Below, in pieces: positions 14,256 through 21,354 of a stretch of 21,489 nucleotides of DNA; position 1 is the stretch's first letter, and every line of letters starts with the position of its first letter. The DNA is from Actinomycetes bacterium. GTDB lineage: Bacteria; Actinomycetota; Acidimicrobiia; Acidimicrobiales; CADCSY01. Location of the stretch: NCBI GenBank assembly GCA_025464025.1, contig JAODBP010000140.1, forward strand, positions 1 through 21,489. The letters run 5' to 3'. The translations under genes and the position numbers were made by a program. The notes under the pieces are model-generated. The model did not search any database, was not told the DNA's origin, and saw nothing but the letters and a program-made list of their open reading frames with translations.

Positions 14256-15248
14256 ATGCGCCGCGCCCTGGTCGTGCTCCTCCTCGTGCTCGCCTCGTGC
14301 AGCAGCTCCGACGGCAAGGAGGCGGCGCCGTCGACGACCACGACCACCGCCGTGCCGGCCAAGGCCTCGGCCGGCTGCGACGCCGCGAAGGTCGGTCCGG
14401 GCGAGACGAAGGTGACGACGACCTCCGGCGGGGTCGAGCGCTGGTACCTGCGGCACGTGCCGGCCAAGCAGGGACCGCTGCCGGTGATCGTCGACTTCCA
14501 CGGCTACAGCGAGGGTGCCGACATCCACGCCAAGCTCTCCGCCCTCGGCCCGTTCGGCGACGAGCAGGGGTTCGTCACGATCACGCCCCAGGGCACCGGC
14601 GACCCGATCCGGTGGGACACCGGGCTCGACTCGGCCGACATGCACTTCGTCGGCGAGCTCCTCGACGAGGTCGAGCGGACGCTGTGCGTCGACACCAACC
14701 GCATCTACGCCGCCGGCCTGTCGAACGGGGCGTTCATGACGTCATCGGTGGCGTGCGCCCTCGCCGACCGCTTCGCCGCCGTCGCACCGGTGGCCGGCAT
14801 CCGCGACCCCGAGGGGTGCGCCCCGGCCCGGAAGATCCCGATCCTCGCCATCCACGGCACGGCTGACACGTTCGTGGCCTACGACGGCGGGCTGGGAGAG
14901 GGGGCGCTGAACCTCCCGGCGCCCGACGGGTCGGGTCGGACGCTCCGCGACGTCGGCGCGGCCGACCAGCCCAAGGGGCCGAGCATCCCGGAGATCGCCG
15001 CGGCGTGGGCGAAGCGAGACGGGTGCAAGACCGAGCCGCTCACGGTGGCGCTGACCGACGACGTCGACCGCCTGACCTACCCGTGCCCGAAGGGGATGCA
15101 GGTCGAGCTGTACCGGGTCGACGAGGGCGGGCACTCGTGGCCCGGGAGTCCGCTCGGCCCGGCCATCGAGAAGGTCGTGGGCAAGACCACCACGACGATC
15201 TCGGCCAACGCGGTGATCTGGTCCTTCTTCCAGGACCACCCGCTGTAG
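14256..15248 (+). CDS. Lipoprotein esterase of the LpqC / PHB-depolymerase-like family
   Basis: The 330-residue alpha/beta hydrolase is exported and lipid-anchored. The signal peptide MRRALVVLLLVLASC ends in a lipobox (LASC) with Cys15, followed by a Ser/Thr-rich spacer. The hydrolase domain has the oxyanion-region VIVDFHGYSEG, the nucleophile elbow GLSNGAF (Ser156), a catalytic Asp204 in HGTADTFV and His293 in EGGHSWPG. Six or more Cys residues in the domain suggest disulfides in the cell envelope. Relatives include LpqC, feruloyl esterases and polyhydroxyalkanoate depolymerases, so a short-chain or aromatic ester is the likely substrate. The ATG at 14256 is fixed by the signal peptide. A CATCAT box 7 nt upstream could be a weak leaderless -10. 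Confidence 0.88.
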   Translation: MRRALVVLLLVLASCSSSDGKEAAPSTTTTTAVPAKASAGCDAAKVGPGETKVTTTSGGVERWYLRHVPAKQGPLPVIVDFHGYSEGADIHAKLSALGPFGDEQGFVTITPQGTGDPIRWDTGLDSADMHFVGELLDEVERTLCVDTNRIYAAGLSNGAFMTSSVACALADRFAAVAPVAGIRDPEGCAPARKIPILAIHGTADTFVAYDGGLGEGALNLPAPDGSGRTLRDVGAADQPKGPSIPEIAAAWAKRDGCKTEPLTVALTDDVDRLTYPCPKGMQVELYRVDEGGHSWPGSPLGPAIEKVVGKTTTTISANAVIWSFFQDHPL

Positions 15249-15251
15249 ATC

Positions 15252-15305
15252 CCGAACTGGCGATGGATTGACAACACTTCTGTTGTCAATCCGTCGCCGG
15301 TTCGG
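15252..15305. terminator. Long hairpin, bidirectional terminator, copy 2 of the repeated element
   Basis: The arms 15252-15276 and 15281-15305 form 25 consecutive pairs (two of them G-U) around loop CTTC. The 50-nt core 15254-15303 has the same layout as the hairpin at 11590-11639. It begins 4 nt after the esterase stop and touches the stop codon of convergent copA (15306-15308). Confidence 0.87.
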
Positions 15306-17465
15306 TCAGCGGAACCGGCGGAGGCGGAGGCTGTTGGTGACGACGAAGACGCTGGAGCCGGCCATGGCCGCGCCGGCGATCATCGGGTTGAGCAGCCCCA
15401 AGGCGGCCAGCGGGATGGCGGCGACGTTGTAGGCGAAGGCCCAGAACAGGTTGCCCTTGATGGTGGCCAGGGTCCGTCGGGACAGGCGGATGGCGTCGGC
15501 CGCCGACGTGAGGTCGCCCCGCACCAGGGTGAGGTCGGACGCCTCGATGGCGACGTCGGTGCCGGTGCCCATGGCCAGGCCCAGGTCGGCCTGGGCCAGG
15601 GCGGCGGCGTCGTTCACGCCGTCGCCGACCATGGCGACGACCTTGCCCTCGGCCTGGAGGCGTCGGACCACGTCGACCTTGTCCTCGGGCAGGACCTCGG
15701 CCACCACGTCGTCGATGCCGACCTCGGCGGCCACGGCCCGCGCCGCCCGCTCGTTGTCGCCGGTGAGCAGCACGGGGTGGAGGCCCAGGGCCCGCAGCTC
15801 CCGCACCGCCTCGACCGATGTCGGCTTCACCGTGTCGGCCACGACCAGCACGGCCCGCGGCTCGCCGTCCCACGCCACCACCACGGCGGTGCGTCCGGCC
15901 GACTCGGCAGCGTCGACGGCAGGGGCCAGCTCGCCGGGGGGCACGAGGCGGGGCCGGCCGGCGACGACGGCGTGCCCCTCGACGACGCCCTCGACGCCGA
16001 GGCCGGCCCGGTTGGCGAACGACTCGACCGGCGGCAGCGCCCCGACCTCGGCCCGGGCCGCCTCGGCGATGGCCCGGGCGATGGGGTGCTCGCTGGCGTC
16101 CTCGAGCGCGCCGGCGATCCGCAGCACCTCGGCCCGGTCTCCAGCGGTCGACTCGCTCAGGGTCACGTCGACGAGAGCCATGCGCCCGGTGGTGACGGTG
16201 CCGGTCTTGTCGAGCACGATCGTGTCGACCCGCCGGGTGGACTCCAGCACCTCGGGGCCCTTGATGAGGATGCCGAGCTGGGCACCCCGGCCGGTGCCGA
16301 CCAGCAGCGCCGTCGGCGTGGCCAGGCCCAAGGCGCACGGGCAGGCGATGATCAGCACGGCCACCGCCGCGGTGAAGGCGTCCTTCGCCGGGTGCCCGGT
16401 GGCCAGCCAGGCGACGAGCGTGGCGGCGGCCAGCACGATCACGGTCGGCACGAACACGGCCGACACCCGGTCGGCCAGCCGCTGCACCGGCGCCTTGCCG
16501 CTCTGGGCCTCGGTGACGAGGCGGGCGATCTGGGCCAGCTTGGTGTCGCTCCCGACGCGGGTGGCCCGCACCACGAGCCGGCCACCGGCGTTGACGGTGG
16601 CGCCGGTGACCGGGTCGCCCGGACCGACCTCGACCGGCACGCTCTCGCCGGTCAGCAGGCTGGCGTCGACGGCCGAGGTGCCCTCGACGACTTCGCCGTC
16701 GGTGGCGATCTTCTCGCCCGGGCGCACCACGAACCGGTCGCCGACGACGAGCTGGTCGACCGGGATCCTCGCCTCGACGCCGTCGCGCAGGACGGCGACG
16801 TCACGGGCCCCCAGCTCCAAGAGCGCCCGCAGCGCGGCGCCCGAGCTGCGCCGGGCCCGGGCCTCGGCCCACTTGCCGGCGAGGAGGAAGACGGTGACGG
16901 CGGCGGCCACCTCGAGGTAGAGCTCGTCGGCCTCGCCCATCTTCATGTCGAGCTCGCCGGCGTTGCCCAGCACGAGCGCCCAGAGCGACCAGCCATAGGC
17001 GGCGAGCACGCCCATCGAGATGAGCGTGTCCATGGTGGTGGCGCCGTGGCGGAGGTTCGTCCACGTCGCGGTGTGGAACGGCCAGGCCGCCCACGTGACG
17101 ACCGGGGTGGCCAGCACGAGGGCCACCCACTGCCAGCCCCGGAACCGGAGGGGGTCGAGCATCGACAGGGCGACGACCGGGATGGCCAGGGCGGTGGCGA
17201 CCAGCACCCGGCGGCGCAGGGCAGCGATCGACGCCTCGTCGTCGGGACCGTGGTCGTGGCCGTGGTGGGCGGGCCGGGCCGAGTAGCCGGCCGACTCGAC
17301 GGTGGCGACGAGCTGGTCGACCGTGACGCCCGGCTCGGCGGTCACGGTGGCGTGCTCGGTGGCGTAGTTGACCGTGGCCTCGACACCGTCGAGCCGGTTG
17401 AGCTTCTTCTCGATGCGGGCGGCGCACGACGAGCACGTCATGCCGCCGATCTCCAGCTCGATCAC
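15306..17465 (-). CDS. copA: Copper-exporting P1B-type ATPase
   Basis: The 719-residue heavy-metal ATPase pumps Cu(I) out of the cytoplasm using ATP. It has one N-terminal HMA domain (Cys11 and Cys14 in GMTCSSC) and a short His-rich stretch (about 68-75, AHHGHDHG). Six membrane helices flank the actuator motif TGES. The transport motif is Cys375-Pro-Cys377 (CPC), and the phosphorylated Asp419 is in DKTGT. The nucleotide domain has SEHP, TGDN and GDGVND, and the last two helices carry the YN and MxxSS residues typical of Cu(I) pumps ([10 protein letters not shown] and [11 protein letters not shown]). The GTG start overlaps the copZ stop by four bases (GTGA), so the two genes are translated together. 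The operon is controlled by the operator at 17680-17694. Confidence 0.95.
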   Translation of the reverse strand: MIELEIGGMTCSSCAARIEKKLNRLDGVEATVNYATEHATVTAEPGVTVDQLVATVESAGYSARPAHHGHDHGPDDEASIAALRRRVLVATALAIPVVALSMLDPLRFRGWQWVALVLATPVVTWAAWPFHTATWTNLRHGATTMDTLISMGVLAAYGWSLWALVLGNAGELDMKMGEADELYLEVAAAVTVFLLAGKWAEARARRSSGAALRALLELGARDVAVLRDGVEARIPVDQLVVGDRFVVRPGEKIATDGEVVEGTSAVDASLLTGESVPVEVGPGDPVTGATVNAGGRLVVRATRVGSDTKLAQIARLVTEAQSGKAPVQRLADRVSAVFVPTVIVLAAATLVAWLATGHPAKDAFTAAVAVLIIACPCALGLATPTALLVGTGRGAQLGILIKGPEVLESTRRVDTIVLDKTGTVTTGRMALVDVTLSESTAGDRAEVLRIAGALEDASEHPIARAIAEAARAEVGALPPVESFANRAGLGVEGVVEGHAVVAGRPRLVPPGELAPAVDAAESAGRTAVVVAWDGEPRAVLVVADTVKPTSVEAVRELRALGLHPVLLTGDNERAARAVAAEVGIDDVVAEVLPEDKVDVVRRLQAEGKVVAMVGDGVNDAAALAQADLGLAMGTGTDVAIEASDLTLVRGDLTSAADAIRLSRRTLATIKGNLFWAFAYNVAAIPLAALGLLNPMIAGAAMAGSSVFVVTNSLRLRRFR

Positions 17466-17668
17466 GGCACGACCTCGTAGCCCGCCTCGTCGACGGCGTC
17501 GCGCACGGCCTCGTCGGACAGGGGAGCGTCGCTGCTGACGGCGACGCCGCCGGACGCGAGGTCGATCGACACGTCGTGCACGCCGGGGAGGGCGGCCAGC
17601 TCCTGGGTCACGGCGGCGACGCAGTGCTCGCAGGTCATGCCCTTCACGGTGAACGTCGTCGTCTCCAT
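17462..17668 (-). CDS. copZ: Copper chaperone, single HMA domain
   Basis: The 68-residue protein is a single ferredoxin-like HMA domain with VKGMTCEHC (Cys12 and Cys15 binding one Cu(I)) and the usual [16 protein letters not shown] and AVDEAGYEV strands. It hands Cu(I) to CopA, whose gene follows with a four-base overlap. The ATG at 17668 is chosen because the domain starts directly and a TATCTT -10 box lies 7 nt upstream, giving a leaderless transcript. Longer upstream extensions of the frame cross the operator and run antisense to trmO. Confidence 0.92.
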   Translation of the reverse strand: METTTFTVKGMTCEHCVAAVTQELAALPGVHDVSIDLASGGVAVSSDAPLSDEAVRDAVDEAGYEVVP

Positions 17669-17675
17669 GGCCACC

Positions 17676-17681
17676 AAGATA
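17676..17681 (-). promoter_or_regulatory. -10 box of the copZ-copA promoter
   Basis: On the minus strand TATCTT lies 7 nt before the copZ ATG (17668) and its 5' end overlaps the copper operator. A TTGCGG -35-like box sits 17 bp upstream (plus 17699-17704), placing the operator in the promoter spacer. Confidence 0.6.
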
Positions 17682-17694
17682 CCCCCCTGGGGTA
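17680..17694. promoter_or_regulatory. CsoR/RicR-type copper operator
   Basis: TACCCC cct GGGGTA is a perfect inverted repeat with a C/G tract flanked by TA, also matching the TACCC-N5-GGGTA pattern known for RicR. It sits between the -35 and -10 boxes of copZ-copA. The Cu(I)-released repressor itself is not encoded in this window. The site also covers the -35 region of divergent trmO. Confidence 0.8.
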
Positions 17695-17704
17695 CATCCC
17701 GCAA

Positions 17705-17710
17705 TACGTT
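17705..17710 (+). promoter_or_regulatory. -10 box of a leaderless trmO promoter
   Basis: TACGTT lies 6 nt before the ATG at 17717. Its -35 position (about 17682-17687) falls inside the copper operator. Confidence 0.5.
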
Positions 17711-17716
17711 CTCGGC

Positions 17717-18178
17717 ATGGATCCCATCACCCTCACACCGGTGGCGACCGTGGTCGGCGGCCGGGTCGAGGCCGAGGACGATCGGTGGCTGTCGGTCGAG
17801 GCGTCGATCGTGCTCGACGACCGGTTCTCCGAGGACGCGCTTCAGGGGCTCGACGGCTTCAGCCACCTCGAGGTCGTCTTCGTGTTCCACCTCGTCGACG
17901 AGGCCGGGGTGACCACCGGTGCTCGCCACCCGCGTGGGCAGCAGCACCTGCCCGCCGTCGGCATCTTCGCCCAGCGGGCCCGCAACCGGCCCAACCGCCT
18001 GGGCGTGAGCGTGTGCGAGCTCGTCGCCCTCGACGGACGGACCCTGCACGTGCGCGGCCTCGACGCCATCGACGGCACGCCCGTGCTCGACCTCAAGCCG
18101 GTGATCACCACCATGCGCCCGCCGGGTGAGGTCCGGGAGCCGGCGTGGGTGGCCGAGATCATGGCGGACTACTGGTGA
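17717..18178 (+). CDS. trmO: TrmO (TsaA/YaeB) tRNA m6t6A37 methyltransferase family protein
   Basis: The 153-residue protein belongs to the TsaA/VirR/TrmO family. These are SAM-dependent enzymes with an unusual beta-barrel fold that add a methyl group to t6A at position 37 of some tRNAs. Family marks are [12 protein letters not shown], the [12 protein letters not shown] block and [17 protein letters not shown]. It is at the short end of the family, with no C-terminal extension like that of E. coli TrmO, so its exact substrate may differ. It starts at the ATG just after a leaderless -10 box, and its upstream region is shared with the copper operator. Its last 10 bases overlap the end of the convergent Gfo/Idh/MocA gene. 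Confidence 0.88.
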   Translation: MDPITLTPVATVVGGRVEAEDDRWLSVEASIVLDDRFSEDALQGLDGFSHLEVVFVFHLVDEAGVTTGARHPRGQQHLPAVGIFAQRARNRPNRLGVSVCELVALDGRTLHVRGLDAIDGTPVLDLKPVITTMRPPGEVREPAWVAEIMADYW

Positions 18179-19158
18179 GTCGGTAGCCGGGGCTCCAGCC
18201 CGGCGGCGCGGTAGGCGGCGTCGAGGACCCGCATGTTGGCCACGCTCTCCGAGGGCGGGGTGAGCGTCGGCGTGCCGTGCTCGACGGCGGCGACGAAGGC
18301 CCGGAGCTGGTGGGTGTAGGTCGACTCACCCGCCACCTTCTCCTTGCGCGTGCCGGCCGACGTCTTCACCGTCATGCGGTGGAAGTACTGCGGGGCGATC
18401 GGGTTCAGCACCTTCAGCGTCCCCTGGCTGCCCTCGACCTTGGCCGACAGCTGCAGCACCCGGGCCGACCACATCGCCGAGGTGACCAGACCGGTGGCGC
18501 CGCCGGGGAAGCGCAGGTCGACCTGCACGTAGCGGTCGATCCCGGGCGCCCGCAGCTTCGCCCGGGCGCCGGTGACCTCCGGCTCCTCGCCGATGAGGGT
18601 GCGGGCCCAGTGGACGGCGTAGCACCCGGTGTCCATCAGCGAGCCGCCGGCGAGGTCGGGCTGCCAGCGGATGTCGCTCTTCTTGGCCAGCGGGAAGCAC
18701 ATGGCCGTGGTGACCCGGCGGATCTCGCCCAGCTCGCCGCTCCGGACGATGTCGACCATGCGCTGGGCCAGCGGGTGGTAGCGCCAGTGGAACGCCTCCA
18801 TCACCACGAGCCCGCTGGCCTCGGCCGCGGCGGCGACCTGCTCGGCCTCCTCGGCGTTGGCCGTGAACGGCTTCTCGCACAGCACGTGCTTGCCGGCGGC
18901 CAGGGCGGCCAGCGTCCACCGGCCGTGCAGGCCGTTCGGCAGGGGCACGTAGACGGCGTCGACATCGGGATCGTCGACCAGGGCCTGGTACGAGTCGAGC
19001 ACGCGCGGGATGCCGTGCTTGGTGGCGAACGCCTTCGCCCGGTCGGTGTCGCGGGCGGCGACGGCCACCACCTCGGCACCGTCGACCTCGCGGGCCGGCT
19101 TGGTCAGGGCGTTCGGCACGATCTTGGCCGCGCCGAGGACGCCGATGCGCACGGTCAT
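18169..19158 (-). CDS. Gfo/Idh/MocA-family oxidoreductase
   Basis: The 329-residue NAD(P)-dependent dehydrogenase has an N-terminal Rossmann fold (IGVLGAAKIVPNAL, then VAVAARDTDRAKAFA) and the family's EKPF motif (HVLCEKPFTANAEEA). A C-terminal alpha/beta domain follows with MEAFHWRYHP, GGSLMDTGCYAVHWAR and a YTHQLRAFVAAVEHG end. The motif set is closest to the dihydrodiol/sugar-dehydrogenase-like branch; the substrate is probably a sugar, inositol or cyclic diol, but this is an inference. The ATG at 19158 overlaps the stop of the upstream AhpD-like gene as ATGA, indicating coupled translation. Its 3' end overlaps trmO by 10 bases. Confidence 0.9.
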   Translation of the reverse strand: MTVRIGVLGAAKIVPNALTKPAREVDGAEVVAVAARDTDRAKAFATKHGIPRVLDSYQALVDDPDVDAVYVPLPNGLHGRWTLAALAAGKHVLCEKPFTANAEEAEQVAAAAEASGLVVMEAFHWRYHPLAQRMVDIVRSGELGEIRRVTTAMCFPLAKKSDIRWQPDLAGGSLMDTGCYAVHWARTLIGEEPEVTGARAKLRAPGIDRYVQVDLRFPGGATGLVTSAMWSARVLQLSAKVEGSQGTLKVLNPIAPQYFHRMTVKTSAGTRKEKVAGESTYTHQLRAFVAAVEHGTPTLTPPSESVANMRVLDAAYRAAGLEPRLPTHQ

Positions 19159-19688
19159 GCCGGCAGCCGGTCGAGTCCGGCCGGGACGCCGACGTCGAGG
19201 GCGTTGGCCACCATCGAGAGCATCGTGTACTGCCCGACGACGTAGACGACCTCGACGAGCTGGGCCGCGTCGTAGCGCGCCGCCAGCTCGGCCCACGTGG
19301 TGTCGGTGATCGTGGTCGTGGCGTGCAGCTCGTCGGCGGCACGGAGGAGGGCGGCCTCGTGGCCGGTCCACCCCTCGCCGGTCGCCACCCGGCCGACCTC
19401 GTCGTCGGTGAGCCCGGCGTCGCGGGCGTAGCCGGTGTGCTCGCCCCACTCGAACGCCGAGCGCCCGTTCCACGAGGCCCGCAGGGCGAGGAGCTCGTGG
19501 TCGCGCTTGGGCAGGGTCCCCTGGAGGGCGAGCGCCGCGGCCCAGCCCAGGAACGGCCCGAGCAGGGCGTCGGGGTGGGCGAGGGCGGCGACCGTGCCGG
19601 GCGGGTCGTCGCCGAGGAGGGCGAGGGTGGCTGCCGCCGTCTCGCTCAGGGGTTCGGGCCGGGCCAGCCGACCGATGCGCCACTGCAT
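19155..19688 (-). CDS. Carboxymuconolactone decarboxylase (AhpD-like) family protein
   Basis: The 177-residue helical protein has the CMD/AhpD core (KRDHELLALRASWNGRSAFEWGEHTGYARDAGL, quoted in part, about residues 61-95). The CxxC redox pair of true AhpD is absent: the site reads E-W-G-E-H-T, keeping the Glu and His of the proton relay but no cysteines. A lyase or unknown small-molecule role is therefore more likely than peroxidase support. A second helical stretch follows (TWAELAARYDAAQLVEVVYVVGQYTMLSMVANAL, quoted in part). The start at 19688 lies 8 nt after a TAGGGT -10 box that overlaps the stop codon of the DsbA-like gene upstream. Its own stop overlaps the next start by four bases. Confidence 0.88.
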   Translation of the reverse strand: MQWRIGRLARPEPLSETAAATLALLGDDPPGTVAALAHPDALLGPFLGWAAALALQGTLPKRDHELLALRASWNGRSAFEWGEHTGYARDAGLTDDEVGRVATGEGWTGHEAALLRAADELHATTTITDTTWAELAARYDAAQLVEVVYVVGQYTMLSMVANALDVGVPAGLDRLPA

Positions 19689-19696
19689 GGCGCGGG

Positions 19697-19702
19697 ACCC
19701 TA
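19697..19702 (-). promoter_or_regulatory. -10 box of the AhpD-like gene, built on the preceding stop codon
   Basis: On the minus strand TAGGGT lies 8 nt before the ATG at 19688. Its first three bases are the TAG stop of the upstream DsbA-like gene, so a leaderless internal promoter may start here. Confidence 0.45.
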
Positions 19703-20356
19703 CGGGGTCTTGTTCTTGGCGCGCTGCTCCATGTTCCACTCGATCACCGGCAGGTCGGGCAGGCTGACCCGGCCTCGCTTCAGCTCGGCGAAGTCGCCGT
19801 GACGGGTGAGCCAGGCCGTGTGCTTCCAGAGCTCGATCGCCGTCTCGTCGTCGGGGACCTTGGAGATGACGGGGCCGAAGATGGCCTTGCCCTCGCCGCC
19901 GTCGAGCACGATGGTCGGGACGCCGAACGAACCGGTGCGGTCGACCAGGGCCTGGTGCTCGGCGACCACGCGGGGCCAGAGCGTGTCGTCGGCCAGGGCC
20001 TCGTCGAGCAGGCCGGGGTCGGCGCCGATCTCCTCCAGCGAGGCCCGGATGGCGTCGAGGTCGTCGACCTTCACCGGCGGCACGACCTCCCAGACCTTGG
20101 TGCCGAACGACTTGTAGAAGGCGCCGACGGCCTCGGCGCCGACCTTGTCGCGCAGCAGCAGCGCGGTGCGCAGCGACGGCCCGGAAACGGCGTCGATGGC
20201 GAGCGGGTCCTTGCCCTCCTCGAGGTTCACCACCTCGAGCGAGAACACGGCCCAGTCGACCGACACCTCCCCGAGGTCCTCCAGGCGACGGACCCAGCGC
20301 GACGTCTGGTAGCACCAGGGGCAGCGAGGGTCGAAGTAGAACCGGATCTGCTCCAT
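19700..20356 (-). CDS. DsbA-family protein of the Rv2466c (mycothiol-dependent reductase) type
   Basis: The 218-residue thioredoxin-fold protein has a CPWC active site near the N-terminus (FDPRCPWCYQTSRWV, Cys12 and Cys15) and a helical insertion of the DsbA/HCCA-isomerase type. It ends with the cis-Pro motif GVPTI, FGPVISKVP and a FAELKRGR segment. These match Mycobacterium tuberculosis Rv2466c, a cytoplasmic mycothiol-linked reductase involved in oxidative stress. No signal peptide is present, so it is not a periplasmic DsbA. The start at 20356 follows a TAGGGT -10 box 6 nt upstream. It is the first gene of a minus-strand group with the AhpD-like and Gfo/Idh/MocA genes. Mycothiol use is inferred from homology. 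Confidence 0.88.
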   Translation of the reverse strand: MEQIRFYFDPRCPWCYQTSRWVRRLEDLGEVSVDWAVFSLEVVNLEEGKDPLAIDAVSGPSLRTALLLRDKVGAEAVGAFYKSFGTKVWEVVPPVKVDDLDAIRASLEEIGADPGLLDEALADDTLWPRVVAEHQALVDRTGSFGVPTIVLDGGEGKAIFGPVISKVPDDETAIELWKHTAWLTRHGDFAELKRGRVSLPDLPVIEWNMEQRAKNKTP

Positions 20357-20362
20357 GGCCCG

Positions 20363-20368
20363 ACCCTA
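20363..20368 (-). promoter_or_regulatory. -10 box of a leaderless promoter for the Rv2466c-like gene
   Basis: On the minus strand TAGGGT lies 6 nt before the ATG at 20356, the same hexamer as used for the next gene at 19697-19702. Confidence 0.5.
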
Positions 20369-20391
20369 CTGACGCATCGGGGGGATCACTC

Positions 20392-21354
20392 GTGGACGAG
20401 CTGCGCTACGACGGCAAGGTGGCGATCGTGACCGGCGGGGGCCGGGGGCTGGGCGCCGCCTACTCGCGGCTGCTGGCGTCGCGCGGGGCCACGATCGTGG
20501 TCAACGACGCCGCCGTCGACATCGGCTCGGGCGACGAGCGGCCCGACCCGGCCGCCGACCTGGTGGCCGAGCTGGGCGGCGACCACGTGGCCGACTCGCA
20601 CGACGTCGTGGCCGACGGTGCCGCCCTGGTCGAGCACGCCATGGACGCCCTCGGGCGCATCGACATCGTGATCAACAACGCCGGGTTCGCCGGTGGCGGC
20701 CCGTTCCACGAGATCCCTGAGGCCGACTTCGACCGGGCCTGCGACGTGCACATCCGCGGCACCCGCTCGGTGCTGCGGGCGGCATGGCCCCACCTCATCC
20801 GGTCGGGCGCCGGGCGGGTCGTCAACACGTCCTCCGCCTCGGTGTTCGGCACCGGGGGCACCACGCCGTACCTCACCGGCAAGGCCGCCGTGTTCGGCAT
20901 CACCCGGGGCCTGTCCCACGAGGGTCGGGCCGTCGGCATCAACGTGAACTCCGTCATGCCGTCGGCGTTCACCCGGCTGACCGCGCTGGTCCCCGACGAC
21001 ACGTTCCGCGACTTCCTCGCCACCAACTTCCAGCCCGAGAAGGTGGCGCCGTTCGTGGCCTGGCTGTGCCACACCTCGACCGAGGTGAGCGGCGAGTGCT
21101 TCTCGGTGGGCGCCGGCCGGGCCGGGCGGGTGTTCCTGGCCGAGGCGCCCGGGGTGTCGCTGCCGGACGGGGGCAACCCCGAGGACTGGGCCGAGCACGT
21201 CGACGAGCTGTTCGCGATCGAGGGGTTCGGCGTGCCCTCGGACATGCTGGACGAGGTGGTGTACCAGGTGAGCCAGCTCGGCGGGCTGGGCGAGGGGCCC
21301 ATGACCTCGATGGACAGCGGCGAGTGGTCGGCGAAGCGGGCGTCGAGCACCTGA
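20392..21354 (+). CDS. Extended SDR, MFE-2/3-hydroxyacyl-CoA dehydrogenase-like
   Basis: The 320-residue short-chain dehydrogenase has a GGGRGLG nucleotide motif (15-21), NNAG (95-98) and a catalytic Ser147 or Ser148, Tyr160 and Lys164 (NTSSAS and PYLTGK). It carries about 70 extra C-terminal residues beyond the SDR core. The insertion after the second strand (VDIGSGDERPDPAADLV) and the PFVAWLCH end of the core resemble the dehydrogenase part of multifunctional beta-oxidation enzymes of the (3R)-hydroxyacyl-CoA type. The GTG at 20392 is preceded by a purine-rich GGGGGGA about 7 nt upstream. The following acyl-CoA ligase start lies inside its 3' end, which supports an acyl-CoA pathway role. 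The exact substrate is not shown. Confidence 0.87.
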   Translation: MDELRYDGKVAIVTGGGRGLGAAYSRLLASRGATIVVNDAAVDIGSGDERPDPAADLVAELGGDHVADSHDVVADGAALVEHAMDALGRIDIVINNAGFAGGGPFHEIPEADFDRACDVHIRGTRSVLRAAWPHLIRSGAGRVVNTSSASVFGTGGTTPYLTGKAAVFGITRGLSHEGRAVGINVNSVMPSAFTRLTALVPDDTFRDFLATNFQPEKVAPFVAWLCHTSTEVSGECFSVGAGRAGRVFLAEAPGVSLPDGGNPEDWAEHVDELFAIEGFGVPSDMLDEVVYQVSQLGGLGEGPMTSMDSGEWSAKRASST

